Shown here piece by piece: positions 1 through 5,487 of a stretch of 7,787 nt of DNA. The first letter of the stretch is position 1; every line of letters starts with the position of its first letter. A program made the translations under genes and the position numbers. The notes under the pieces were generated by a model. It saw nothing but the letters and a program-made list of their open reading frames with translations, searched no databases and had not been told where the DNA came from. The stretch is taken from NCBI GenBank assembly GCA_002366725.1, contig DFBT01000001.1, forward strand, positions 1 through 7,787, given 5' to 3'. Source of the DNA: Caldifarciminota bacterium UBA3073. GTDB taxonomy: Bacteria > Hydrothermota > UBA3073.

Positions 1-50
1 GTGTCAAATGTTTTATAATCGCCTAACTTAATAACCCAATAATTCAATGA

Positions 51-66
51 CCTCAATATATTGGGG
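51..66. repeat. Short palindrome upstream of the first gene
   Basis: Positions 54-63 read CAATATATTG, a perfect 10-bp palindrome. Two C/G pairs and one T/G wobble extend it to 51-66. It lies about 100 bp before the first gene and could be an operator or a weak hairpin. No T-run follows and no regulator gene is next to it, so the role is a guess. Confidence 0.3.
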
Positions 67-112
67 TTAATCGGTGTCAGGAAAAGGATTAGATAGGTGC
101 ACGCAGGTTGAA

Positions 113-147
113 TTGATTTTTGATGTTTGATATTTGATTTTTGATTT
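113..147. repeat. Heptamer tandem repeat TTTGATW, five units
   Basis: G residues fall at 115, 122, 129, 136 and 143, exactly 7 bp apart, inside near-identical TTGATNT units. The array ends just before the ribosome-binding site of the first gene. Read on the minus strand it gives an artificial IKNQISNIKNQ-like peptide, a pattern familiar from spurious ORFs over dispersed heptamer repeats. It is AT-rich and may also affect promoter function, but no clear -35/-10 pair is visible. Confidence 0.7.
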
Positions 148-153
148 TATTAT

Positions 154-160
154 GGGGGGG
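154..160 (+). promoter_or_regulatory. G-run ribosome-binding site that sets the start at 169
   Basis: Seven G residues followed by TG sit 8 bp before ATG 169. The in-frame GTG at 160 overlaps this run and would have no Shine-Dalgarno site of its own, so ATG 169 is the better start. Confidence 0.6.
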
Positions 161-168
161 TGATTTAT

Positions 169-405
169 ATGCCGAGAGGTGATGCCTTGCCTGCCGGCAG
201 GCAGGGAACGGGACCAATAGGCGGAGGTTCAGGTGGTAGAGGTGGCGCGGCGGGAAGGGGTCGTATGGGTGGTAACCGGCCCGGTGCGGGTGCCGGTGGT
301 TATTGTGTATGCCCTTCCTGCGGGACCAGAGTTCCTCATAAAGTGGGTATTCCCTGCTATAAGCAGACCTGTCCGAAGTGCAAGACACGCATGGTGAGAG
401 AATAG
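169..405 (+). CDS. Gly-rich zinc-ribbon-like mini-protein with repeat insertion
   Basis: A 78-residue protein with three parts. It opens with MPRGD, has a Gly/Arg-rich low-complexity stretch (about residues 12-44), and ends in a Cys-rich module with C46, C48, C51, C63, C68 and C71 in CxCxxC ... CxxxxCxxC order, finishing MVRE. Small proteins beginning MPRGDGTGP and ending in such a module occur near NifX-type proteins and ferredoxin-containing MinD ATPases in anaerobes; their function is unknown, and zinc or Fe-S binding is inferred. Here the usual MPRGD-GTGP junction is split by ALPAGRQ, encoded by a palindromic DNA repeat at 184-206. The frame is kept and all six cysteines remain. The next gene, lgt, starts 9 bp downstream, with its GGGAG site touching this stop codon, so the two are probably co-transcribed. 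Confidence 0.8.
   Translation: MPRGDALPAGRQGTGPIGGGSGGRGGAAGRGRMGGNRPGAGAGGYCVCPSCGTRVPHKVGIPCYKQTCPKCKTRMVRE
185..206. repeat. GC-rich palindromic repeat inside a coding region
   Basis: Positions 188-203 read TGCCTGCCGGCAGGCA, a perfect 16-bp palindrome. A T/G wobble and two C/G pairs extend it to 185-206. It shares the arm TGCCTGCC with the intergenic hairpin at 3827-3850, so both belong to one repeat family. It is translated as LPAGRQ, and the 21-nt insertion (about 184-204) preserves the reading frame. Confidence 0.75.
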
Positions 406-414
406 GGAGATTTT

Positions 415-1194
415 ATGTTTCGCATACTTTTCCAGCTTGGTAGGATTACCATCACCACTTATGGGGTGATGCTTGCAACCGCGTTCATTGCGGGGATTAT
501 TATTGCCGAGAGAAGAGGGATTAGATACGGTGTGCCAAAGGATACAGTCGGAAACCTCTCTTTGCTCATCCTCCTCGGTGCGATTGCTGGCTCGCGTGCA
601 TTCTATGTATTTAGTCATCTGTCTGATTACAGCGGAGAGTGGCAGAGGGCATTCTATGTGTGGGAAGGAGGACTTACATTCTATGGTGGAGTGATACTTG
701 CATTTCTTTTGAGCGTAATATGGACAAGGAGAAGAAGTCTACCTTTCGGTAAACTCGCAGATATAGTTGCACCGTCACTTGCCCTTGGAGTTGGCATAGG
801 CAGGATTGGATGTTTTTTGAATGGATGTTGTTTTGGAAAACCATCGAACTTTGGCGTGATCTTTCCTCCCGATTCTCCCTGTGCATGGGAGCTGGGTGTT
901 GGTGTGAGGGTACACCCAACACAACTCTACTCGTCCCTCGCGGGTTTTTCGATATTTGGTATTCTACTTCTTTTAGAGAAGAGGAAAAATTTTAGTGGTG
1001 AACTCCTCGTATGGTTCTTTCTCCTTTACGGTCTATGGAGATTTTCTATAGATTTCATAAGATACTACTCCCCATCGACCTATATCTTTCCAAATGTAAC
1101 CAACAATCAGGTTGTATCTCTGGTTGTATTTATCTTATCGCTAACAGCAATAATACACTTGAGGAAGAAGCCAAAGAAAGGGAAAAGTTTATGA
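415..1194 (+). CDS. lgt: Prolipoprotein diacylglyceryl transferase (Lgt)
   Basis: Lgt is an inner-membrane enzyme that transfers a diacylglyceryl group from phosphatidylglycerol to the lipobox cysteine of prolipoproteins, the first step of lipoprotein maturation. The 259 residues contain about seven hydrophobic segments. The family signature GRIGCFLNGCCFGKP is at 129-143, with R130 matching the essential signature arginine. HPTQLYSS is at 167-174, and YGLWRFSIDFIR at 205-216 supplies the C-terminal conserved arginine (R209). The length is a little below E. coli Lgt but complete. The two cysteines in the signature (GCC) replace the usual GE/GN and are common outside proteobacteria. ATG 415 has GGGAG five bases upstream. 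The stop overlaps the next start as ATGA (1191-1194), implying translational coupling to the ferredoxin-ATPase. Lgt is normally a housekeeping gene, so its place in a metal/redox block is unusual. Confidence 0.95.
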   Translation: MFRILFQLGRITITTYGVMLATAFIAGIIIAERRGIRYGVPKDTVGNLSLLILLGAIAGSRAFYVFSHLSDYSGEWQRAFYVWEGGLTFYGGVILAFLLSVIWTRRRSLPFGKLADIVAPSLALGVGIGRIGCFLNGCCFGKPSNFGVIFPPDSPCAWELGVGVRVHPTQLYSSLAGFSIFGILLLLEKRKNFSGELLVWFFLLYGLWRFSIDFIRYYSPSTYIFPNVTNNQVVSLVVFILSLTAIIHLRKKPKKGKSL

Positions 1195-2051
1195 TTGTCT
1201 CCATTGCGAGTGGCAAGGGAGGAACCGGTAAAACCACGGTGGCGACCAGTCTTGCACTCTATCTAAATGGTAAGGGACAAAACACAGTAATTCTCGATTG
1301 TGATGTTGAAGAGCCCGATTCGGCTCTTTTTTTGAAGCCCGTTTTGAATAAACCCAAAACTGTTGATATTCCCGTCCCCACAGTTGATTTCGAAAGGTGC
1401 ACATATTGCGGCAGGTGTGCAGAAGTGTGTGCATATAATGCAATTGCCGTGGCGAAGAAAACCGTTCTGGTTTTTCCCGAATTGTGTCACGGGTGTGGTG
1501 GATGCGCTCTCTTTTGTCCCGAAGGTGCTATATCAGAGGTGGGCAGGGATATTGGAGTGGTTGAGGAAGGTGATGCCTCTGGAATCAAGTTTGTTCAGGG
1601 ACAATTGAAGGTCGGGGAACCCATGGCTGTACCCCTGATAAGGGAGGTAAAGAGGCGGGGGATAAAGGAAAATAAAGAGATTGTCATAATCGATGTCCCT
1701 CCCGGTACATCCTGTCCCGTGATTAAATCTGTCGAGGGCAGTGATTTTGTAATACTCGTCACAGAACCCACACCGTTTGGGCTGAATGACCTCAAACTGG
1801 CGGTTGAGACCGTTAAGAAAATCTCCATTCCCTTTGGGGTGGTGATTAACAAGGATGGAATTGGAGATAGTGGTGTGGACTTATACTGTGAGCTGGAGAG
1901 AATCCCAATATTGACGCGTTTTCCCTTCTCAAGGGAGATCGCGGTTGCATATTCAAAGGGGATACCCATAATTGATGCGGGTGTTGAATTCAGACAGAAA
2001 TTCGAGGAATTGTACGATACCATTCTCAGTATCATACAGGGCGGTCTTTAG
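1191..2051 (+). CDS. MinD-type ATPase with inserted 2x[4Fe-4S] ferredoxin domain (copy 1)
   Basis: A cytoplasmic 286-residue P-loop ATPase of the MinD/Mrp group. The deviant Walker A, KGGTGKTT, is at 9-16 (signature K9, catalytic K14), and DCDVEEPD follows at 36-43. A bacterial-type ferredoxin insert has C70, C73, C76, C80 and C99, C102, C105, C109, enough for two [4Fe-4S] clusters. Switch II is DVPPGTSCPV (168-177), and TEPTPFGL (191-198) is typical of the family. This matches the COG1149 type, usually found as adjacent pairs; the partner is at 3944. Biochemical function is unestablished, and a role in Fe-S or metallocluster transfer is inferred from NBP35/Mrp relatives. ATG 1191 was chosen because the Walker A motif begins 8 residues later, AAGGGA lies 7 bp upstream, and the ATGA overlap with lgt is exact. 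The open frame extends upstream to 1011 but only as non-homologous sequence antiparallel to nothing and overlapping lgt. Confidence 0.88.
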   Translation: MIVSIASGKGGTGKTTVATSLALYLNGKGQNTVILDCDVEEPDSALFLKPVLNKPKTVDIPVPTVDFERCTYCGRCAEVCAYNAIAVAKKTVLVFPELCHGCGGCALFCPEGAISEVGRDIGVVEEGDASGIKFVQGQLKVGEPMAVPLIREVKRRGIKENKEIVIIDVPPGTSCPVIKSVEGSDFVILVTEPTPFGLNDLKLAVETVKKISIPFGVVINKDGIGDSGVDLYCELERIPILTRFPFSREIAVAYSKGIPIIDAGVEFRQKFEELYDTILSIIQGGL

Positions 2052-2066
2052 ATCGATAAAGAGTTT

Positions 2067-3092
2067 ATGATGGCCGAGTTTCTTCATATTTTGAATCAGT
2101 CGTTGATGATAACCCTCTTCGTCTTTGCAATGATGCTCATCATAGATTACCTCAATGTGTTGAGCAGGGGAGGAATGTCGTCGATGGTGGGGAAAGGGAT
2201 ATGGAGGCAGTATTTACTTTCTTCCTTCCTCGGGGCGACTCCAGGGTGTCTCGGTGCATTTACGAATGTTTCACTCTATGTGAGGGGACTCCTTTCCTTT
2301 GGGGCAATTGTTGGAGGAATGGTTGCAACATCCGGCGATGAGGCATTCGTTATGTTTGCACTCTTTCCGAAAACTGCCTTGATACTCACAGTTTCGCTTT
2401 TTTTTATTGGAATCTTTTTTGCGTGGGTCACAGACAGAATTGTGCCCCTGCTTAAGATAAAACCCTGTGAAGAGTGTAGATATGCTCCCCTGCATATAGA
2501 AGATGAATGCAAGGGTAGGTGTTTTGATATATCGGTGTGGAGAAGTCCGTCGCTCGGTAGGGTAATTTTTCTCATTATAATCCTGGCGCTAATTATTGTT
2601 ATGGGCATTGGTCTCATTGGCCCCGAGGTATGGAACTGGCAGAAAAAAAGCATTTTCACATTGCTTTTTATTGTTGGGTTCATCATTGCAACAGTCCCAG
2701 AGCACTATCTGGACGAACACATCATCACGCATATCATCAAAAAGCATGTGTGGAGGGTATTTCTGTGGACATTCTTTGCACTTTTATTTATCCACTACGG
2801 ACTAAGTCACTGGAATCTTGCGGAATTTGTCAGCTCGCATCTATTGTGGGTTTTGTTCATATCGGCGTTCGTGGGTTTGATACCCGAGTCGGGCCCACAT
2901 CTTGTGTTCGTGACCATGTTCGCCGGGGGACTTATACCCTTTTCAGTGCTTTTGACGAGCAGTATAGTTCAGGACGGGCATGGGATGTTGCCGCTTCTTT
3001 CGTATTCAATCAGGGATTCAATTTCGATAAAGTTGTTCAATCTCTTGTTTGGTCTCGGTCTCGGCGTAGTACTTTATATCTTTGGATTATAG
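2067..3092 (+). CDS. ArsP_2-type putative heavy-metal/arsenic permease
   Basis: A 341-residue polytopic inner-membrane protein with about 8-10 hydrophobic segments. It carries motifs I recognise from the putative 10-TM heavy-metal exporter family (ArsP_2, also annotated as arsenic efflux or putative manganese transporter): GATPGCLGAF (56-65), TSGDEAFVM (88-96), PEHYLDEH (211-218), PESGPHLVFVT (273-283) and QDGHGMLPLL (302-311). The conserved D91, E92, D216, E217, H218, E274, H278, D303 and H305 could bind a cation. A polar loop between the halves carries C134, C137, C148 and C152, a possible metal-sensing or Fe-S-like site. It starts 15 bp after the ferredoxin-ATPase stop, with only a weak AAAGAG upstream; the second ATG (2070) is an equally possible start. 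The substrate and direction are not established. The co-operonic Fe-S ATPase suggests metal supply or removal. Confidence 0.75.
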   Translation: MMAEFLHILNQSLMITLFVFAMMLIIDYLNVLSRGGMSSMVGKGIWRQYLLSSFLGATPGCLGAFTNVSLYVRGLLSFGAIVGGMVATSGDEAFVMFALFPKTALILTVSLFFIGIFFAWVTDRIVPLLKIKPCEECRYAPLHIEDECKGRCFDISVWRSPSLGRVIFLIIILALIIVMGIGLIGPEVWNWQKKSIFTLLFIVGFIIATVPEHYLDEHIITHIIKKHVWRVFLWTFFALLFIHYGLSHWNLAEFVSSHLLWVLFISAFVGLIPESGPHLVFVTMFAGGLIPFSVLLTSSIVQDGHGMLPLLSYSIRDSISIKLFNLLFGLGLGVVLYIFGL

Positions 3093-3100
3093 AGAAAAAA

Positions 3101-3718
3101 ATGGGTAAGCGGGGGTTGAAAACTCTGGTTCTTATTTTATCGGTATTTGCGGGAACTTATGGCAGCCTCGTGGGCATCTATCGGCTGGAGAACTGGGTTG
3201 TGTTTCTCTTTGGTTTGGTTCTGTTTTTTCTCGCATTGTGGCTCGTATTGAAGTCAATTGGAGGGTTAAATAAGCGGATGTCCAACTATTTTGGTATATT
3301 TGCGGGAATATTTCTCTGGGCATTTCTGGGTGAGGTTGTGGAGCATATGGGGATACTGGAAATTGCGTGTTGGCATTTCTTTCCCTTATTGATAACATTT
3401 ACATTATTCACGATTCTCGTGGCTATCAAGGGATACCTTCCAAATGGGTTGTTATTTAGCCTCGCAACCCTCGACACCATCTGGTTCCTGCACTTTATCA
3501 TGGTGAACCAGTATGAGCTACTTGGACGGTATCATTTTTCAACCTATTTGTCCTGTGCCCTGTTTCTTCTACTTTCGATATTTTTTGGGTTTAGAATGAT
3601 AAAAGCAAGGGGAATTTCGGAAAATATGGCGTACGCTCTGGGTCTACTTTTATCAGCCTGGACCGTGCTCGAATATATATGGGGATGGAGACTTATACCC
3701 GGACCGTGGATGCTTTAA
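3101..3718 (+). CDS. Unrecognised seven-TM membrane protein
   Basis: I do not recognise this 205-residue protein. It has seven likely membrane segments (about 8-26, 32-50, 62-80, 93-110, 115-134, 148-167 and 176-193) and short loops. Charged or polar residues fall inside or at the edge of segments: E78, E81 and H82 in GEVVEH, D125 and H131 in LDTIWFLHF, and E191 in LEYIWGW. Such placement could form a metal, heme or proton site, but this is inference. ATG 3101 lies 8 bp after the permease stop, behind AGAGAAAAAA, so it probably belongs to the same transcript and may be an accessory subunit of the permease. The frame remains open upstream to 2630, but that part overlaps the well-supported permease in another frame and is hydrophilic nonsense. 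The gene ends just before a repeat-rich gap. Confidence 0.75.
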   Translation: MGKRGLKTLVLILSVFAGTYGSLVGIYRLENWVVFLFGLVLFFLALWLVLKSIGGLNKRMSNYFGIFAGIFLWAFLGEVVEHMGILEIACWHFFPLLITFTLFTILVAIKGYLPNGLLFSLATLDTIWFLHFIMVNQYELLGRYHFSTYLSCALFLLLSIFFGFRMIKARGISENMAYALGLLLSAWTVLEYIWGWRLIPGPWML

Positions 3719-3736
3719 ATTGTCGTTGCTTTTTTT

Positions 3737-3829
3737 GCATTACCTCACAGAGTCCGTCCACAGGATCTCATATCCATACGGATTCTGTGAACGAGCCGCA
3801 GGGCCGTATGGATATGGACAAGGTAATGC
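3737..3829. repeat. Nested inverted-repeat element in the intergenic gap
   Basis: The outer arms are perfect 9-bp inverted repeats: GCATTACCT (3737-3745) and AGGTAATGC (3821-3829). Inside them are perfect 13-bp inverted repeats, CATATCCATACGG (3769-3781) and CCGTATGGATATG (3804-3816). A third stem, CACAGGATC (3759-3767) with GATTCTGTG (3781-3789, one G/T wobble), shares base 3781 with the 13-bp stem and interleaves with it, so the two are alternatives. No ORF is present. Seven T residues (3730-3736) come before, not after, the stems, so this is not a standard terminator for the upstream gene. It could be a miniature mobile element, a REP-like unit or a structured leader for the downstream gene. 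Confidence 0.7.
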
Positions 3830-3850
3830 CTGCCTGACAGTAGGCAGGCA
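3827..3850. repeat. Intergenic hairpin of the TGCCTGCC repeat family
   Basis: A perfect 9-bp stem, TGCCTGCCT (3827-3835) with AGGCAGGCA (3842-3850), closes on the loop GACAGT. It shares the TGCCTGCC arm with the palindrome inside the first gene at 185-206. Its first three bases also belong to the outer arm of the nested element, so the two folds compete there. No T-run follows, which argues against an intrinsic terminator. Confidence 0.75.
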
Positions 3851-3943
3851 CTCCACAGGCAGTATTTTGCTATTCAACACTTGCCGAGCCCATGTTTAAG
3901 TAATGCGAATTTAGTCTCAGAGGGGGAGAGTGGCAAAAAAGAT

Positions 3944-4828
3944 ATGAGGCAGATAGTTATCATAAGCGGAAAGGGAGGTACCGGGAAAACAATTATAGCA
4001 GCTTCGTTTGCAGCCCTGGCAAAGAACGGCGTTGCAGCTGATTGTGATGTCGATGCCGCTGACCTCTACCTTTTACTCCATCCCGAAATAAAGGAGAGGC
4101 ATAAGTTTAAAGGACTGCCAAAGGCGGAGATAAATCAGGTTAAGTGCACTGGGTGTGGAAGGTGTTTGGAGGTATGCAGGTTTGGTGCGGTGAAGAAACA
4201 GGTGCACGATCGCAGTCCTCTTTTTCTTATTGACCCCCTCTCTTGTGAAGGATGCAAGGTCTGTTATTATGCCTGTCCCGAAGATGCAATAACTATGACA
4301 GAAAGCGTTTCGGGGGAATGGTTTATATCGGAGACAAAATATGGACCTATGGTCCATGCAAGGCTGGGTATAGCGGAGGAAAACTCGGGGAAGCTGGTTG
4401 CGATTGTAAGGGAGAATGCAAGGTCAGTTGCCTTAGAGAGAGGTCTCGATTTCGTGATTGTAGATGGCCCACCCGGTATTGGCTGTCCCGTGATCGCTTC
4501 CCTATCCGGCGTTGATCTCGCTCTTATAGTCACAGAGCCCACCCTCTCCGGAATTCACGATATGGAGAGGGTTATAGATGTGGCGAGGCACTTCGGGGTG
4601 AAGACCGTATGCCTAATAAATAAATATGACATAAATCTGGAGAACTCCGGGAATATCGAAAAATGGTGTGAAAGAAACAAAATACCAGTTCTGGGAAGAA
4701 TTCCCTTTGACAACTCGGTCAGTGAGTCGGTAGTGAAAGGTATTCCCATCGTGGAATATATGCATAATATGGTGACACAGAGAATAAAGGAAGTATGGTG
4801 GGAAATATCAGAAGTGAAGGGGGAATAA
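3944..4828 (+). CDS. MinD-type ATPase with inserted 2x[4Fe-4S] ferredoxin domain (copy 2)
   Basis: A 294-residue paralogue of the ATPase at 1191 with the same plan. Walker A KGGTGKTI is at 10-17 (signature K10, catalytic K15), DCDVDAADL at 33-41, and ferredoxin cysteines C68, C71, C74, C78 and C101, C104, C107, C111. Switch II is DGPPGIGCPV (174-183), and TEPTLSGIHD follows at 197-206. The segment GPMVHARLGIAEENSGKLV (134-152) is typical of this member of COG1149-type pairs, while copy 1 has GQLKVGEPM at the matching place, so the copies are specialised partners rather than a recent duplication. A heterodimer is plausible by inference. ATG 3944 fits the family N-terminus. Its only G-rich site, AGAGGGGGAGAG (3919-3930), is some 15 bp away, unusually far. 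The frame continues up to a TTG at 3881 but without family-like sequence. The glutaredoxin follows after 3 bp. Confidence 0.88.
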   Translation: MRQIVIISGKGGTGKTIIAASFAALAKNGVAADCDVDAADLYLLLHPEIKERHKFKGLPKAEINQVKCTGCGRCLEVCRFGAVKKQVHDRSPLFLIDPLSCEGCKVCYYACPEDAITMTESVSGEWFISETKYGPMVHARLGIAEENSGKLVAIVRENARSVALERGLDFVIVDGPPGIGCPVIASLSGVDLALIVTEPTLSGIHDMERVIDVARHFGVKTVCLINKYDINLENSGNIEKWCERNKIPVLGRIPFDNSVSESVVKGIPIVEYMHNMVTQRIKEVWWEISEVKGE

Positions 4829-4831
4829 TAT

Positions 4832-5086
4832 ATGAGCAAAGAAAAGAAACAGCCAAAGGTGGTGATATTCAGTACGCCTGCCTGTCCCTGGTGTGGCAGG
4901 GTGAAAATGTATCTGAGGCAGAGGGGTATAAGGTTCAAGGATATTGATGTCTCAAGAGATAGAGCTGCTGCGAGGGATATGGTAAGGAGAAGTGGACAGA
5001 TGGGGGTTCCTGTTCTTTTGATTGGTTCACGCCCCATTGTGGGATTCAACAGGCCCTTAATTGACCGTTTATTAGGACTCAAATAA
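4832..5086 (+). CDS. YruB/NrdH-like glutaredoxin
   Basis: An 84-residue thioredoxin-fold protein. The redox motif C18-P-W-C21 follows the first beta strand (KVVIFSTPAC), the cis-proline motif GVP is at 58-60, and GFNRPLID closes the fold at 71-78. The pattern SGQMGVPVL resembles the YruB/Uxx-star glutaredoxin-like group of anaerobes more than GSH-dependent glutaredoxins. Members are thiol-disulfide carriers, often next to rubredoxin or redox genes. Here a thioredoxin follows 13 bp later and an Fe-S ATPase ends 3 bp earlier, so the protein may keep cysteines of the ATPase reduced or deliver electrons for cluster assembly (inference). The start at 4832 is preceded by GAAGGGGGAAT, a good ribosome-binding site inside the end of the ATPase gene. 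Confidence 0.9.
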   Translation: MSKEKKQPKVVIFSTPACPWCGRVKMYLRQRGIRFKDIDVSRDRAAARDMVRRSGQMGVPVLLIGSRPIVGFNRPLIDRLLGLK

Positions 5087-5099
5087 AAGGGAGGAAGAT

Positions 5100-5447
5100 A
5101 TGGTTGAAGAAAATGTGAAACCTCTAAATGACTTTTCCTTTGGGCAAGAGGTCTTAGAATCGGATATTCCCGTTATAGTGGACTTCTGGGCACCCTGGTG
5201 TATGCCCTGTAGAATTGTTAGCCCCATTGTGGAAGAACTTACCAATAAATATGAGGGAAGGGTTAAATTCTGTAAGCTGAATGTAGATGCCGATGGTCCC
5301 AACACCGCCAGACAATACAGGATAACAGGTATCCCGACCCTTCTCATTTTTAAAAATGGGAGGATAGCAGACCAAATAATTGGTGCTGCTCCGAAGGAAA
5401 ATATCGCAGCAAGGTTAGATAAGGTGTTGGGCGTTTCGCAAACATAG
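5100..5447 (+). CDS. Thioredoxin with WCMPC active site
   Basis: A 115-residue cytoplasmic thioredoxin, close to the family norm of 105-110 plus a short N-terminal helix. VDFWAPWCMPC spans 27-37 with active-site C34 and C37. D28 matches the buried aspartate and P79 in TGIPT the cis-proline. The C-terminal half, LLIFKNGRIADQIIG (81-95), is standard. The active site reads WCMPC instead of WCGPC; changes at this dipeptide normally shift the redox potential, so partner choice may differ. C58 is an extra cysteine. No thioredoxin reductase gene lies in the window. ATG 5100 follows GGGAGGAAG with good spacing and 13 bp after the glutaredoxin, so both probably share a transcript. Confidence 0.94.
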   Translation: MVEENVKPLNDFSFGQEVLESDIPVIVDFWAPWCMPCRIVSPIVEELTNKYEGRVKFCKLNVDADGPNTARQYRITGIPTLLIFKNGRIADQIIGAAPKENIAARLDKVLGVSQT

Positions 5448-5487
5448 AAGTATTGGTTAATAAACCTATTCTAAAGAGGGAGAGCTT

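Noticed and set aside
14..19. TATAAT as a -10 promoter box
   Set aside because: No -35 partner can be judged because it would fall at or before the window edge, and 150 bp of other repeats separate it from the first gene.
1011..1190. 60-residue N-terminal extension of the first ferredoxin-ATPase
   Set aside because: It overlaps lgt in another frame, has no family-like sequence, and the Walker A motif starts normally right after ATG 1191.
1595..2035. Minus-strand ORF of 146 residues, and other minus-strand ORFs
   Set aside because: They are antisense to strongly supported ATPase, Lgt, permease or thioredoxin genes and show no recognisable protein motifs.
2630..3100. 157-residue N-terminal extension of the 7-TM protein
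   Set aside because: It lies over the well-supported permease in another frame and is not hydrophobic like the rest; ATG 3101 has normal operon spacing.
3730..3736. Seven-T run as an intrinsic terminator for the upstream operon
   Set aside because: No G+C-rich hairpin ends just before it; the stems lie downstream of the T-run.
3881..3943. TTG start adding 21 residues to the second ferredoxin-ATPase
   Set aside because: The added residues do not resemble the family, and the homologous N-terminus begins at ATG 3944.
3719..3943. CRISPR array or tRNA gene in the structured gap
   Set aside because: The repeats are inverted pairs without regular spacers, and no cloverleaf with a T-loop motif can be drawn.
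5454..5466. GGTTAATAAACC as terminator or operator after thioredoxin
   Set aside because: The stem is only about 4 bp, without a T-run, and is within chance expectation for AT-rich spacer.
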